From: a virus
Strand: one strand, 5' to 3'
DNA: 41,461 nucleotides
IMG/VR virus record: IMGVR_UViG_3300020728_000012
Location: 1-41,461 of that record
How positions within the stretch are numbered: the first letter of the stretch is position 1; each line of letters begins with the position of its first letter. Below, one piece after another: positions 29,343 through 37,161 of this stretch. Both the position numbers and the translations under genes were made by a program. The notes beneath the pieces were generated by a model, which saw only the letters and a program-made list of their open reading frames with translations, had not been told where the DNA came from and ran no database searches.

Positions 29343-29684
29343 TTAGGAGAGCTCTGAGCCAAAAGCCTGGAATGCCAAGCCGGTGCTGGTGCTATACGCA
29401 CCGATTAGATCGTTAGGAGCTAAGGTAATTCCAAGGGTATAGGTGATAGTTTCACCGGCTGCTACGGAAGCACCGTAAGCGATGTATTGCTTTGTTGAGA
29501 GGGTAGCCCCACCCTGACGTACGGCAATGTTATACGTGGCAGTGTTACTGCTGGTATTGCATACAGTTATTGTTGAGATTACTGAGCCGAGGACGTTGCT
29601 GTTAACTGAGTAGATTACCGACTCATTTGTACCTACGCCTGATGTGGGATTAACCTGCCCCAGGATTTTATAAGCTGTTGCCAA
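29343..29684 (-). CDS. small beta-sandwich virion protein, TTG start
   Basis: 113 aa from TTG at 29682-29684 with AAGGAG 7 bases upstream, inside the end of the glycosyltransferase gene. STITVCNTSSNTATYNIAVRQGG ... AAGETITYTLGITLAPNDLIGAYSTSTGLAF is the small Ig-like fold also seen at 23909 and 36445, with AGETI preceding the LAPNDLI turn. Likely a decoration or fibre-attachment protein. Confidence 0.75.
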   Translation of the reverse strand: MATAYKILGQVNPTSGVGTNESVIYSVNSNVLGSVISTITVCNTSSNTATYNIAVRQGGATLSTKQYIAYGASVAAGETITYTLGITLAPNDLIGAYSTSTGLAFQAFGSELS

Positions 29685-30771
29685 CTGAAGGCTCCTTTAA
29701 ATAGAAAGCAAGATTTTGTTGAAGACGTACTTCATTTGGTTGCAATTCTACAGCCTTAGTGCCATATTTAATGGCTCTTTCTAAGAGAACTTTAGCCTCT
29801 TCAAGATCAGATTCAGTGGTAGATAGGTAATAGCAGGATATGGCAGCATAATCCCAAGGCTGTGGTCCCCACGCCCATGACTCACATAGGAAATCCAAAG
29901 GCTTTTCTTCAATAGATAAAGCTAAAGTAGATGCTTCTAGGCATTCTTCCCAACGCTTTTCTTCATAGTAAAGCTTAGCCAATTCCACATAAGCTTCACG
30001 ACGTGCAGGGTCTTCTTCTACAGCTGCCTTAAACCACTTGATCATTTCCTCTAAATCTGGGGAAACCATATTAGCTATGTAACGCATAGCTGCAGCACGC
30101 TCTGGCTTCCATTGAGCATGGGGCATAGATAGGTATCGTTTAAACTCCTCAATTGCTTGAGGATATTGGGTGTGAAAGAAAAGCTCACGGGCATAGTAGA
30201 AAGAACTCCGCTCATCATTGGGAGCTTCTTGAACTGTAAGAGCTAAAAGAGGCAGGTACTGTCCACGTGATTTAGATGCATCAGCACGGTGGTGTATCTC
30301 AAGATCAATATACTCTGCCGTCTCTTCAATGCGGTCTGGGACTAGGATCTCGTGTACGGCATTCTTCCAACGATACCCATGACGTGTGTGGATGTGATCC
30401 CCACCAAAGGTTAATCCCGGGGTACCATCTGGATTAAAGTTCCAAGTGTACTGGTAACGAGGTCGTGTGACCTTGGTCTTTTCAAGAGCCTTACGCCATC
30501 CAGGCATAAGCATCTCATCCATATCGACGGATACACAATAGTCAATGTTGTCTGGAAGTAGGGCTAGGGCCGCATTACGGGCGTCATCAAACCGCCAAGG
30601 CTTAACGCTGATTGTGTGGCACACAATACCAAGGGACTTAGCTAGCTCTACGGTTTTATCTGTAGATCCAGTATCAACTATCATAAGATAGTCAGCGTCC
30701 TTATTGTGCTGAGCCCAACGAGCTACATGCTGCTCTTCATTAAGGGCAATAGTGTATACAGCTATTTTCAT
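29668..30771 (-). CDS. GT2-family glycosyltransferase with C-terminal TPR-like helices
   Basis: 367 aa. Start MKIAVYTIALNEEQHVARW, DTGSTDKT at 33-40, and metal/nucleotide-sugar-binding D83-M-D85 (SVDMDEML) define a GT-A fold glycosyltransferase, family 2-like. Residues about 170-350 are repeated helix pairs rich in E, A, Y and L (FYYARELFFHTQYPQAIEEFKRYL; AYVELAKLYYEEKRWEECLEAS), consistent with tetratricopeptide repeats. It could glycosylate virion or host surface molecules. Sugar and acceptor are unknown. Confidence 0.88.
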   Translation of the reverse strand: MKIAVYTIALNEEQHVARWAQHNKDADYLMIVDTGSTDKTVELAKSLGIVCHTISVKPWRFDDARNAALALLPDNIDYCVSVDMDEMLMPGWRKALEKTKVTRPRYQYTWNFNPDGTPGLTFGGDHIHTRHGYRWKNAVHEILVPDRIEETAEYIDLEIHHRADASKSRGQYLPLLALTVQEAPNDERSSFYYARELFFHTQYPQAIEEFKRYLSMPHAQWKPERAAAMRYIANMVSPDLEEMIKWFKAAVEEDPARREAYVELAKLYYEEKRWEECLEASTLALSIEEKPLDFLCESWAWGPQPWDYAAISCYYLSTTESDLEEAKVLLERAIKYGTKAVELQPNEVRLQQNLAFYLKEPSVGNSL

Positions 30772-30786
30772 AGCTTAAGTATAGCG

Positions 30787-31209
30787 TTAGTTAGTACCAG
30801 CTAAGTTAGACATAACTTGACGGCCATAGATTGTGGTTCCACCGTCAGGGCTAAGGAACTCATAGATGCTACGAGCAGTAGTAGCCTGTCCCGGAGCAGT
30901 TCCAGCGTGCCAAGTAATTCCCGTCCAAGTAACTGTATAGGTAGATGGGTTAGAAATCTCTAAGTACCACTTATGGGCGTATGTTGATGGCATAGTTGCA
31001 ACATTCCAAGATAGGGTTGCATTACCAGAAAGAACAACCTTTGAGTACCCGCTACCAGCATTTGTGCTTCCAGCGATATTCTGATTAGGTGCTCCTAAAG
31101 AGACAGTGCCAGAGACTCCAGTTGTATATGAACCTGTGTAAGTTGTTCCAGCGTTAATGTATGCAAGAGTATTCTTTTGCATAGGCTGTGGATATTCTGT
31201 AATAGGCAT
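30787..31209 (-). CDS. small structural protein, related to 31771-32247
   Basis: 140 aa. It ends with WYLEISNPSTYTVTWTGITWHAGTAPGQATTARSIYEFLSPDGGTTIYGRQVM, matching strand by strand the end of the 158-aa protein at 31771 (TLTFNNVVWDGGSAP...). The start MPITEYPQPMQKNTLAY is polar. Probable fibre or decoration module that has duplicated. Confidence 0.68.
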   Translation of the reverse strand: MPITEYPQPMQKNTLAYINAGTTYTGSYTTGVSGTVSLGAPNQNIAGSTNAGSGYSKVVLSGNATLSWNVATMPSTYAHKWYLEISNPSTYTVTWTGITWHAGTAPGQATTARSIYEFLSPDGGTTIYGRQVMSNLAGTN

Positions 31210-31760
31210 TAGTTCTGTGCCACTACCCTTCCTAGAAATAAAACGCCGTCAGTAGTAAATATCTCAACAAGGAGATAGCTTTGAACTGCAGAGGGTGGAT
31301 TTCCACCATTTTCCCATCTAATTTGGGGAGTAAAGGGTACATATCCATTATACTGAGCTTGAAAGACGATAGAGTTTCCAGCAGCGTTTGGTATAAACTC
31401 AACGTAAAAACTAGAGCCTACTTGAGCAGCAATTACCCCTCCAAGTCCAACTCCCGCACTGGCAGCATCTGTCTGTCCTAGATTATTTGCCTGCACTTGT
31501 CCATAGATGTTGGCTGGAGTGGTACCTGCGTAAGGAAAAAGATCGTTACCGACAGGATGGAGTGGGTATGCCGTTACATCTATGCTCGCATAAAAAGTAG
31601 ACGTTGACGGTTTAAAAATTCTAATATAAGGAGTTGTCCAAGCGCTAAAGTAAACACCAGAGGCGGGATTAGTAAAAGTTGTCTTAACAATAGATGCGGT
31701 TGCAGTGTTGTACGCTGTATTAGCGCCAACAAGTACCGCTGGGGTTGAGGTAAGTGTCAT
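31209..31760 (-). CDS. small beta-rich structural protein
   Basis: 183 aa. Alternating polar strands (SGVYFSAWTTPYIRIFKPSTSTFYASIDVTAYP; QVGSSFYVEFIPNAAGNSIVFQAQYNGYVPF), low charge and no enzymatic motif. It sits between two related small structural genes with one-base overlaps. Likely a virion protein; no closer identification possible. Confidence 0.65.
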   Translation of the reverse strand: MTLTSTPAVLVGANTAYNTATASIVKTTFTNPASGVYFSAWTTPYIRIFKPSTSTFYASIDVTAYPLHPVGNDLFPYAGTTPANIYGQVQANNLGQTDAASAGVGLGGVIAAQVGSSFYVEFIPNAAGNSIVFQAQYNGYVPFTPQIRWENGGNPPSAVQSYLLVEIFTTDGVLFLGRVVAQN

Positions 31761-31770
31761 AGTCTATTCC

Positions 31771-32247
31771 TTAGAATGAGTAAAGTAGCTTGCCATTGAT
31801 AGTAACCCCATCAAAACTGGTAAATAGAAGAGTAGGAGCACCGCTTCCAATGCTCGCCGGTGCTGATCCACCATCCCACACAACGTTATTAAATGTAAGG
31901 GTGTACGATGTTGGAGCTACAGTGACTCTCCATACTGTTGGCTGGTACATGGTCACACCGTAGGCGTCTACATACGTACCAGGCATTCCCACAAAGTTAA
32001 CCGTTAAGTTTGATGTTAAATTAAGCAAACTAATAAAAGCACCATCAGTAGGATTTATTGTAAGGGTAGAAGTTGTAGCAATTGCAGCCTTTTGCTTACC
32101 ACCAAGAGTTGTAGCTACATTGTAATTTCCCCAACTTCCAGCGGCTGGACTGGTCAGGTTAAATACTTGAACACGAGAAAGGTGAGCACTATTCTGGACA
32201 ATATCCTGGGACTGTCCAAGTACCTGTGGCACTGAGGTGACTGACAT
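31771..32247 (-). CDS. small structural protein, related to 30787-31209
   Basis: 158 aa. Begins SVTSVPQVLGQSQDIVQNSAH and ends WRVTVAPTSYTLTFNNVVWDGGSAPASIGSGAPTLLFTSFDGVTINGKLL, the strand order shared with the 140-aa neighbour. The W-D-G-G-S-A-P segment followed by FxSFDGxTxxGxxL is typical of phage fibre modules. Uncharged and beta-rich. Confidence 0.68.
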   Translation of the reverse strand: MSVTSVPQVLGQSQDIVQNSAHLSRVQVFNLTSPAAGSWGNYNVATTLGGKQKAAIATTSTLTINPTDGAFISLLNLTSNLTVNFVGMPGTYVDAYGVTMYQPTVWRVTVAPTSYTLTFNNVVWDGGSAPASIGSGAPTLLFTSFDGVTINGKLLYSF

Positions 32248-32534
32248 TACTTCCTCTTTCTAAACAAAGACTTACGCTGAGGTACTTCTTCTACTTCAAT
32301 AACTTCTTCGGCTTCATCAAAGCCGGTACCGTTCCATAGTGTACGAGAGACACCCGTAAGGGTATCTGGATACCAAACACCGTTTTCAAATGTCCACCCT
32401 ACCGTTGGGCGTGGTTCTGCATCTGTTACATCCACCTGAGTTAGGTGGGCTACATCTGGACCGAGATCTTGACCGAGTGTGGCGACAACCAGGTGTTTAA
32501 CCTGGTTGCCGTCCATTAGAGCTATATATGCCAT
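32247..32534 (-). CDS. GW-motif small protein with acidic/basic tail
   Basis: 95 aa. MAYIALMDGNQVKHLVVA then PRPTVGWTFENGVWYP is the GW-motif pattern also found at 25989 and 27063. The C-terminus is an acidic stretch (EAEEVIEVEEV) ending in basic KSLFRKRK. It precedes the small structural genes and follows the 1287-aa adhesin; it may be a chaperone or accessory for it. Confidence 0.65.
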   Translation of the reverse strand: MAYIALMDGNQVKHLVVATLGQDLGPDVAHLTQVDVTDAEPRPTVGWTFENGVWYPDTLTGVSRTLWNGTGFDEAEEVIEVEEVPQRKSLFRKRK

Positions 32535-32548
32535 CCTAAGAGTTTACC

Positions 32549-35500
32549 TTAGAATGTTTGCTTATCGAACCAACGAATGATCGCTAGACCGTCTGATCCG
32601 TTACCACCGTTAGAGTTGTAACCGAGGTATGCAAGGCCTGACATATCGAGATCGACGGTATCGCCGGCATCGAAGTAGTCACCTTCCCATGTTACGTCAA
32701 ACAAGTAAGCGTTAGATGGTGCAGCTAGAGTTGTCCAGCCACCAACCTGTGTGTAGGTACCGTTAACGCCGAGGTAGTTAGTTGTGTTAACTGCGGTGAA
32801 GACGATATCAACGAGAGGACGATCTTCACGAATAATCGTGTTGGTCTGATCCTTCCAACGGATTGTTGGACGTACACGCTTTGTTGTTCCTGAGAACACT
32901 GGGCTGTTGATCGTTGAAGTTGGAGACGAGGTCAAACGAGCTGCAAGCGTTGGGATGGTGATAACTGTACGAGGCAAGATCTGGAATGTCTGAGACATTG
33001 TTGTGACCTTGAAGTTACCGTCATCCTGTACTGTGATACGAAGACCGTTAGAACCTGAAACAATCGCTGCAGATGAGCTTGGCTCAATATCTGTGGCGTT
33101 ATAAAGTGGGATCCACTTGTAGTACTCAGGTGAAGCGGCTTCGTATGAAACAGCGAGGTTTGCAGGGAAGTGCAAGATTGGCTGATCTGGAGCCTGACCA
33201 AAGTTGGTCGAACCTCCACCGCCACCGGCACCGGTGTTAGCAATAGCGTCGATACCACGGGCAAAGTAGTTACCCATAGCTGAACCCCAAGAGGTAATAG
33301 TTGACTGGGTTAGGTCGACGATGAAGTTACCGCCACCCTTACCGCCGCCAGCTACTCCACGACCTGGAACCATCTGTCCATTGAACTGCGCACCAGTAGG
33401 TGTTGTAAGGTTGGTAGCACCACCTTGGATGTTGGCGTTAGTACCTGATACAGACCAAGTAGACCAACCAGCTCCACCGCCTCCGCCACCAAGGGCGACG
33501 CCGACAAGTGAACCAGAGTTAAGACCTGAGATAACGGTACCTTGTCCACCATCACCAGCGTAGCCAGGGATTACGGTGTTGTTGTTACCGGTATTCATAA
33601 TGGCGAATCCGCCGTTGTTACCACGCTGAGGGAATGAAGGTTGAGTGTAAGCAGCGGTTGTCTGCCATCCACCTGTCCAGTTCATTGTGGTTGAAGCTGA
33701 TGTTGACTGCAAGAAGCTCTGACCATTCTGACCAGGTGTGAGAGATCCTCCACCACCGCCAGCAAGAGCAAGAGCTGCTGAAGTTGAGTTGTAAGCTGCG
33801 TGACCGCCGTTGTTAGCACCCTGAATACCAAACATCCAGTAGATGTTGTTAGAGTTGTAGGTACCTCCACCTCCGCCGCCTTCTGCTGCAAGAGTCCATC
33901 CGGAGATCAAACGGGAAGCACCAGTCTGACCTTCGTAGTAGATCGTTGCACCGTCAGGGCGCTTTGGAAGCGTTGCGGTTGCTGAAGCTTCAAGTACAGG
34001 GTAGAGCATGTTGTACTGAATGTTGTTCACAGTAGCTGACTGAGCACCGTTAAGTACGGAGAAACCTACACGAGCGTAAGCAGCTGCGGCCACTGGCTGG
34101 TAACCGGATGTAGTTGCTACTGGAGCCACTGCACCGTTTACACCAACACGAGCACCGTAGTTAGCGGCTGGCATTTCAGTTGCGTTAGCAGCATATCCTG
34201 TGTAACCAAGGAACATGTTTGGACCAACAGAACGTGAAAGAACGTTGTAATCAGCATCAAGCCATTCAATAAATGCGTTGATTGGACGATACTGGTTAGC
34301 AAGACCAGAGCCATAAACCCACATAGAAGCTGAGTAAGTGGTACCTGCGGTAACACGTACTGGACGGTGAGCGGTTTCAATGTTGCCAGTCGTGGCTGTG
34401 TATGAGTTAAGAACCATAGAGGTTTCAAAGCCATAAACAGGAGGCTGCCATGTTGTTGGGGTTCCACCAAGTTCAAGCTGAACGTTGTCGACCCAGAAGG
34501 TTGTGCTTGGCTGCTGGAACAAGATAACTGGATATACGAACTGAGGTGTTGAACCGTAGGCGTATGTTCCGTTTGAGAGTGTTGCAGCAATTGCTGGGGT
34601 TGTAAAGGTTGTTGATACACGACGCCATCCTGCAGGAATAAACTGCGATCCGGTTGGTGTACCAAAGGTGATCGATGTAGAGGCTGGAAGGGCTGCTGTA
34701 AGAGCAGTTCCGATTACGATCTGAGTTGAGTTAACGATAGAAGAAATCGCTACACCAGATGCAAGACCAGTTACTGAAGAGGATACAGTCATACCAGCAA
34801 TAAGGTTAGCTGTGCTTGTCAAGGTGATTGTTGTTGCACCCTGAGCGTTTGTTCCTGAAGAAGATGTGGTTACTGAAGCACCATATCCTGTAAGAGGAGC
34901 AGGCTGACCTTGACGTACGAAGAAGCCGTTTGCCTGACCAGCATCGATAGAAGAGGTAGTTCCTGAGGTTGTACCACCAAGGTAGTTAGCGTTAACTGCT
35001 GCGTTGTAAGAGTTACCAACAGAACGAAGCTGGAACAAAACCGGTGTAGTTGTTGTAACAGTGGCGTTTGAGTAGATGTACGCAGACAAGGTGTAGGTCT
35101 GACCTGGGATATAAGGGATACCTGTAGAACCGGTAGTTGTGACACCACCAGTTGAAACAGTTGTACCTGTAAAGGAGGTGAAGTTAACCCATGAAGGTGA
35201 GGCTGTAGAAACACCAGAACCGGTAACGACGTTAAGTGAGTTCTGCCCTACAGTTCCCGCATAAGAAGCAACAACTGGGGTAGAAGACATCGTTGTAGCA
35301 ATTGTCTGGTTAAGGGTTACAACGTTACCTGAAATGTTGACGATGAAGGTACCAGTTGAGAGGTAACCTGCAGCAACAAGGAACATGTCAGGCAAGAGGT
35401 TAGCTGTGCTAGCCAAGGTTAGCTGGTAAGAACCAGAGTTACCTGTACCTGTTGTTGTAAGAACCGAACCAACCTGTTCCGCTAACTTAGCAGGAAGACC

Positions 35501-36412
35501 TGAGTTAGTTAAAGCGAAGGTAGCAAATGCTGTACCGTTTTGCTGAATCAAGCTGTTTGAGATAAGTGTTGTATCTTCAAGCTGAGCAAGACGAGGTGGG
35601 AGAAGGTTGTTAGAAAGGTTTGCACTCTGATTAGAAGAGTAGCTGTTGTTAGTAAATGTATTCGTACCAGAAAGTGCGTCAATACCAACCTGGTTTGTCT
35701 GATAGAACAAGATCTGGCCCTGCTGGATGGTTGAATCACCGTTGTCGAAACGAACGATGCCTGAAACAGCACCTGAGTTAGCCACTGTCAAGTTAACAAT
35801 GTTACCGACTACAGAAGAAACCTGGGTGTTAGATCCAAGACCTGAGGTTGTTGTTGCAACTTCAGGAGAAGCAGTTGTAACTGCTGATCCACCGTAGACG
35901 TACTGTCCAACAACGATACCGTTAGCGTTAGGGAATACTTCGATAGAAGATTGTCCCGAGATACCTGTAGCACCACGGTAGAGAACTTCTGGATCCCAAC
36001 CAAGAACGTTAAGGTCAAAGTCTGGGTTAGTGAGGTAGTTCCATACTGTTACAGAACCAAATGTGGTTGTACCACCGTTAGTTCCTGGAAGAGTAGAGGT
36101 TGTATCAGATGCGGCGGTAAGTGCGCCGAGGCCACCTTGTCCACCTGCACCGATTAGAATTGGGTAAGCAGTACCTGGTGTTACAGAAAGATTCTGAACT
36201 ACGACGGCACCACCGGCGCCACCACCACCTGCTGAGTACTGTGATCCACCACCGCCACCGCCACCGGCACCAACAAGGATGACCTGTGCGGAGCTTACAC
36301 CTGCTGGAGCTGTCCAGGTGCCACTAGTGGTAAAAACCTGCTCCTTGATATTGACGCGACCAGAGTTGTCGTTAGGAAAGACAACGAGATCTTTATATGA
36401 AGAAATTGCCAT
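32549..36412 (-). CDS. giant glycine-rich tail fibre / adhesin-like protein
   Basis: 1287 aa. N-terminus KEQVFTTSGTWTAPAGVSSAQVILVGAGGGGGGG is the common glycine-rich fibre start. Poly-glycine loops recur near residues 49-70, 845, 984 and 1065, as in adhesins that use stacked polyglycine-II helices for receptor loops. Between them lie CBM-like jelly rolls (NYLTNPDFDLNVLGW near 134) and VSG-type beta modules (near 560). The C-terminus holds a final beta sandwich ending LAIIRWFDKQTF. Likely a host-binding fibre. Confidence 0.8.
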   Translation of the reverse strand: MAISSYKDLVVFPNDNSGRVNIKEQVFTTSGTWTAPAGVSSAQVILVGAGGGGGGGSQYSAGGGGAGGAVVVQNLSVTPGTAYPILIGAGGQGGLGALTAASDTTSTLPGTNGGTTTFGSVTVWNYLTNPDFDLNVLGWDPEVLYRGATGISGQSSIEVFPNANGIVVGQYVYGGSAVTTASPEVATTTSGLGSNTQVSSVVGNIVNLTVANSGAVSGIVRFDNGDSTIQQGQILFYQTNQVGIDALSGTNTFTNNSYSSNQSANLSNNLLPPRLAQLEDTTLISNSLIQQNGTAFATFALTNSGLPAKLAEQVGSVLTTTGTGNSGSYQLTLASTANLLPDMFLVAAGYLSTGTFIVNISGNVVTLNQTIATTMSSTPVVASYAGTVGQNSLNVVTGSGVSTASPSWVNFTSFTGTTVSTGGVTTTGSTGIPYIPGQTYTLSAYIYSNATVTTTTPVLFQLRSVGNSYNAAVNANYLGGTTSGTTSSIDAGQANGFFVRQGQPAPLTGYGASVTTSSSGTNAQGATTITLTSTANLIAGMTVSSSVTGLASGVAISSIVNSTQIVIGTALTAALPASTSITFGTPTGSQFIPAGWRRVSTTFTTPAIAATLSNGTYAYGSTPQFVYPVILFQQPSTTFWVDNVQLELGGTPTTWQPPVYGFETSMVLNSYTATTGNIETAHRPVRVTAGTTYSASMWVYGSGLANQYRPINAFIEWLDADYNVLSRSVGPNMFLGYTGYAANATEMPAANYGARVGVNGAVAPVATTSGYQPVAAAAYARVGFSVLNGAQSATVNNIQYNMLYPVLEASATATLPKRPDGATIYYEGQTGASRLISGWTLAAEGGGGGGTYNSNNIYWMFGIQGANNGGHAAYNSTSAALALAGGGGGSLTPGQNGQSFLQSTSASTTMNWTGGWQTTAAYTQPSFPQRGNNGGFAIMNTGNNNTVIPGYAGDGGQGTVISGLNSGSLVGVALGGGGGGAGWSTWSVSGTNANIQGGATNLTTPTGAQFNGQMVPGRGVAGGGKGGGNFIVDLTQSTITSWGSAMGNYFARGIDAIANTGAGGGGGSTNFGQAPDQPILHFPANLAVSYEAASPEYYKWIPLYNATDIEPSSSAAIVSGSNGLRITVQDDGNFKVTTMSQTFQILPRTVITIPTLAARLTSSPTSTINSPVFSGTTKRVRPTIRWKDQTNTIIREDRPLVDIVFTAVNTTNYLGVNGTYTQVGGWTTLAAPSNAYLFDVTWEGDYFDAGDTVDLDMSGLAYLGYNSNGGNGSDGLAIIRWFDKQTF

Positions 36413-36444
36413 TAGTTAGCTACCTGTCCTTAGGTCCTGAGTTA

Positions 36445-36747
36445 TTACTGGTATACGCCAGAGATGAAGAAATCTACTGCTGATGCAGCATCTGCTGTTA
36501 CTACTACCAAGTCGCTTGGGTTAGCAACAAGACGTGCATCAAAGTTAACTGTTCCGTTTGCTGGAACTTGAAGATTTGTGCAGAAAGAATATCCGCCAAC
36601 TGTAAGTGTTACGTAGCGGGTATTGGCTGTCTTGTTTGACAAGACAACGTTAGTGATGATTGCGGCTGTAGATGCTGTGATGCTTACGCCAGAGTCGGTA
36701 GTACCTGCGGTACCACGACGAATAAGTGTTACTGTAGGTGTAGCCAT
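36445..36747 (-). CDS. small beta-sandwich virion protein
   Basis: 100 aa. TVTLIRRGTAGTTDSGVSITASTAAIITNVVLSNKTANTRYVTLTVGGYSF...VPANGTVNFDARLVANPSDLVVV follows the strand layout of the small Ig-like proteins at 23909 and 29343, with N-G-T-V replacing the PGAT turn. One internal cysteine only. It stands before the giant adhesin gene; probably a virion decoration. Confidence 0.68.
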   Translation of the reverse strand: MATPTVTLIRRGTAGTTDSGVSITASTAAIITNVVLSNKTANTRYVTLTVGGYSFCTNLQVPANGTVNFDARLVANPSDLVVVTADAASAVDFFISGVYQ

Positions 36748-37085
36748 TATGCTAGAACTCCCATGTATGCGTAGGTTTGGATATTACTTGCTGTTGAAGA
36801 TACCGCAGCAACCTGAGTGGCTCCTGCAGAGTTTACTGCTGATACTTGAGTAGTTCCAGCGGTGTTAACGAGACCAACCTGAGTTGTTCCTGTTGTTGTA
36901 ATAGTAGATACCTGGTTTGATGTGGCTGCCACAATGTCATTGACACCCAAAACAGAACCGAGGGTTACTAAAGCGTTTGCGTAGTATGCGTAGTCCGATG
37001 CTGAGCTGACTCCACCAGCAAGGGTGGTTGTCATGTCCGCAGTTAGCGCATTGATCTGCGTTTGCAGTGTTGCGTAGCTTGTCAT
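36747..37085 (-). CDS. small repeat-containing virion protein
   Basis: 112 aa. N-terminal helix (YATLQTQINALTADMTTTLAGG) then three near-identical units TTQVGLVNTAG, TTQVSAVNSAG, ATQVAAVSS, each about 10-11 residues, which fits a trimeric coiled coil or beta-roll fibre segment. Uncharged. ATG follows a 76-base spacer that holds a possible promoter. Probably a fibre connector. Confidence 0.68.
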   Translation of the reverse strand: MTSYATLQTQINALTADMTTTLAGGVSSASDYAYYANALVTLGSVLGVNDIVAATSNQVSTITTTGTTQVGLVNTAGTTQVSAVNSAGATQVAAVSSTASNIQTYAYMGVLA

Positions 37086-37118
37086 TGTGGGGATTACCTG
37101 CTTTCCAAGGTTTCTAGA

Positions 37119-37124
37119 AGTATA
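37119..37124 (-). promoter_or_regulatory. possible extended -10 promoter
   Basis: In the spacer between the 1108-aa gene and the next gene the coding strand reads TGATATACT, an extended -10 (TGn + TATACT). The -35 region at 16-17 bases is poor. With a 34-base leader to the ATG at 37085 it could start transcription of the downstream adhesin block. Confidence 0.3.
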
Positions 37125-37161
37125 TCAGATTTGACAAACCTGGATACTTTAAGTAAGGAGA

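Noticed and set aside
32549-36412. Glycine runs as sequencing or low-complexity artefact
   Set aside because: The frame stays open for 1287 codons and the glycine loops alternate with ordered beta modules, typical for phage adhesins.
37131-37136. TTGACA -35-like hexamer on the plus strand
   Set aside because: No matching -10 at proper spacing and no plus-strand gene to drive.
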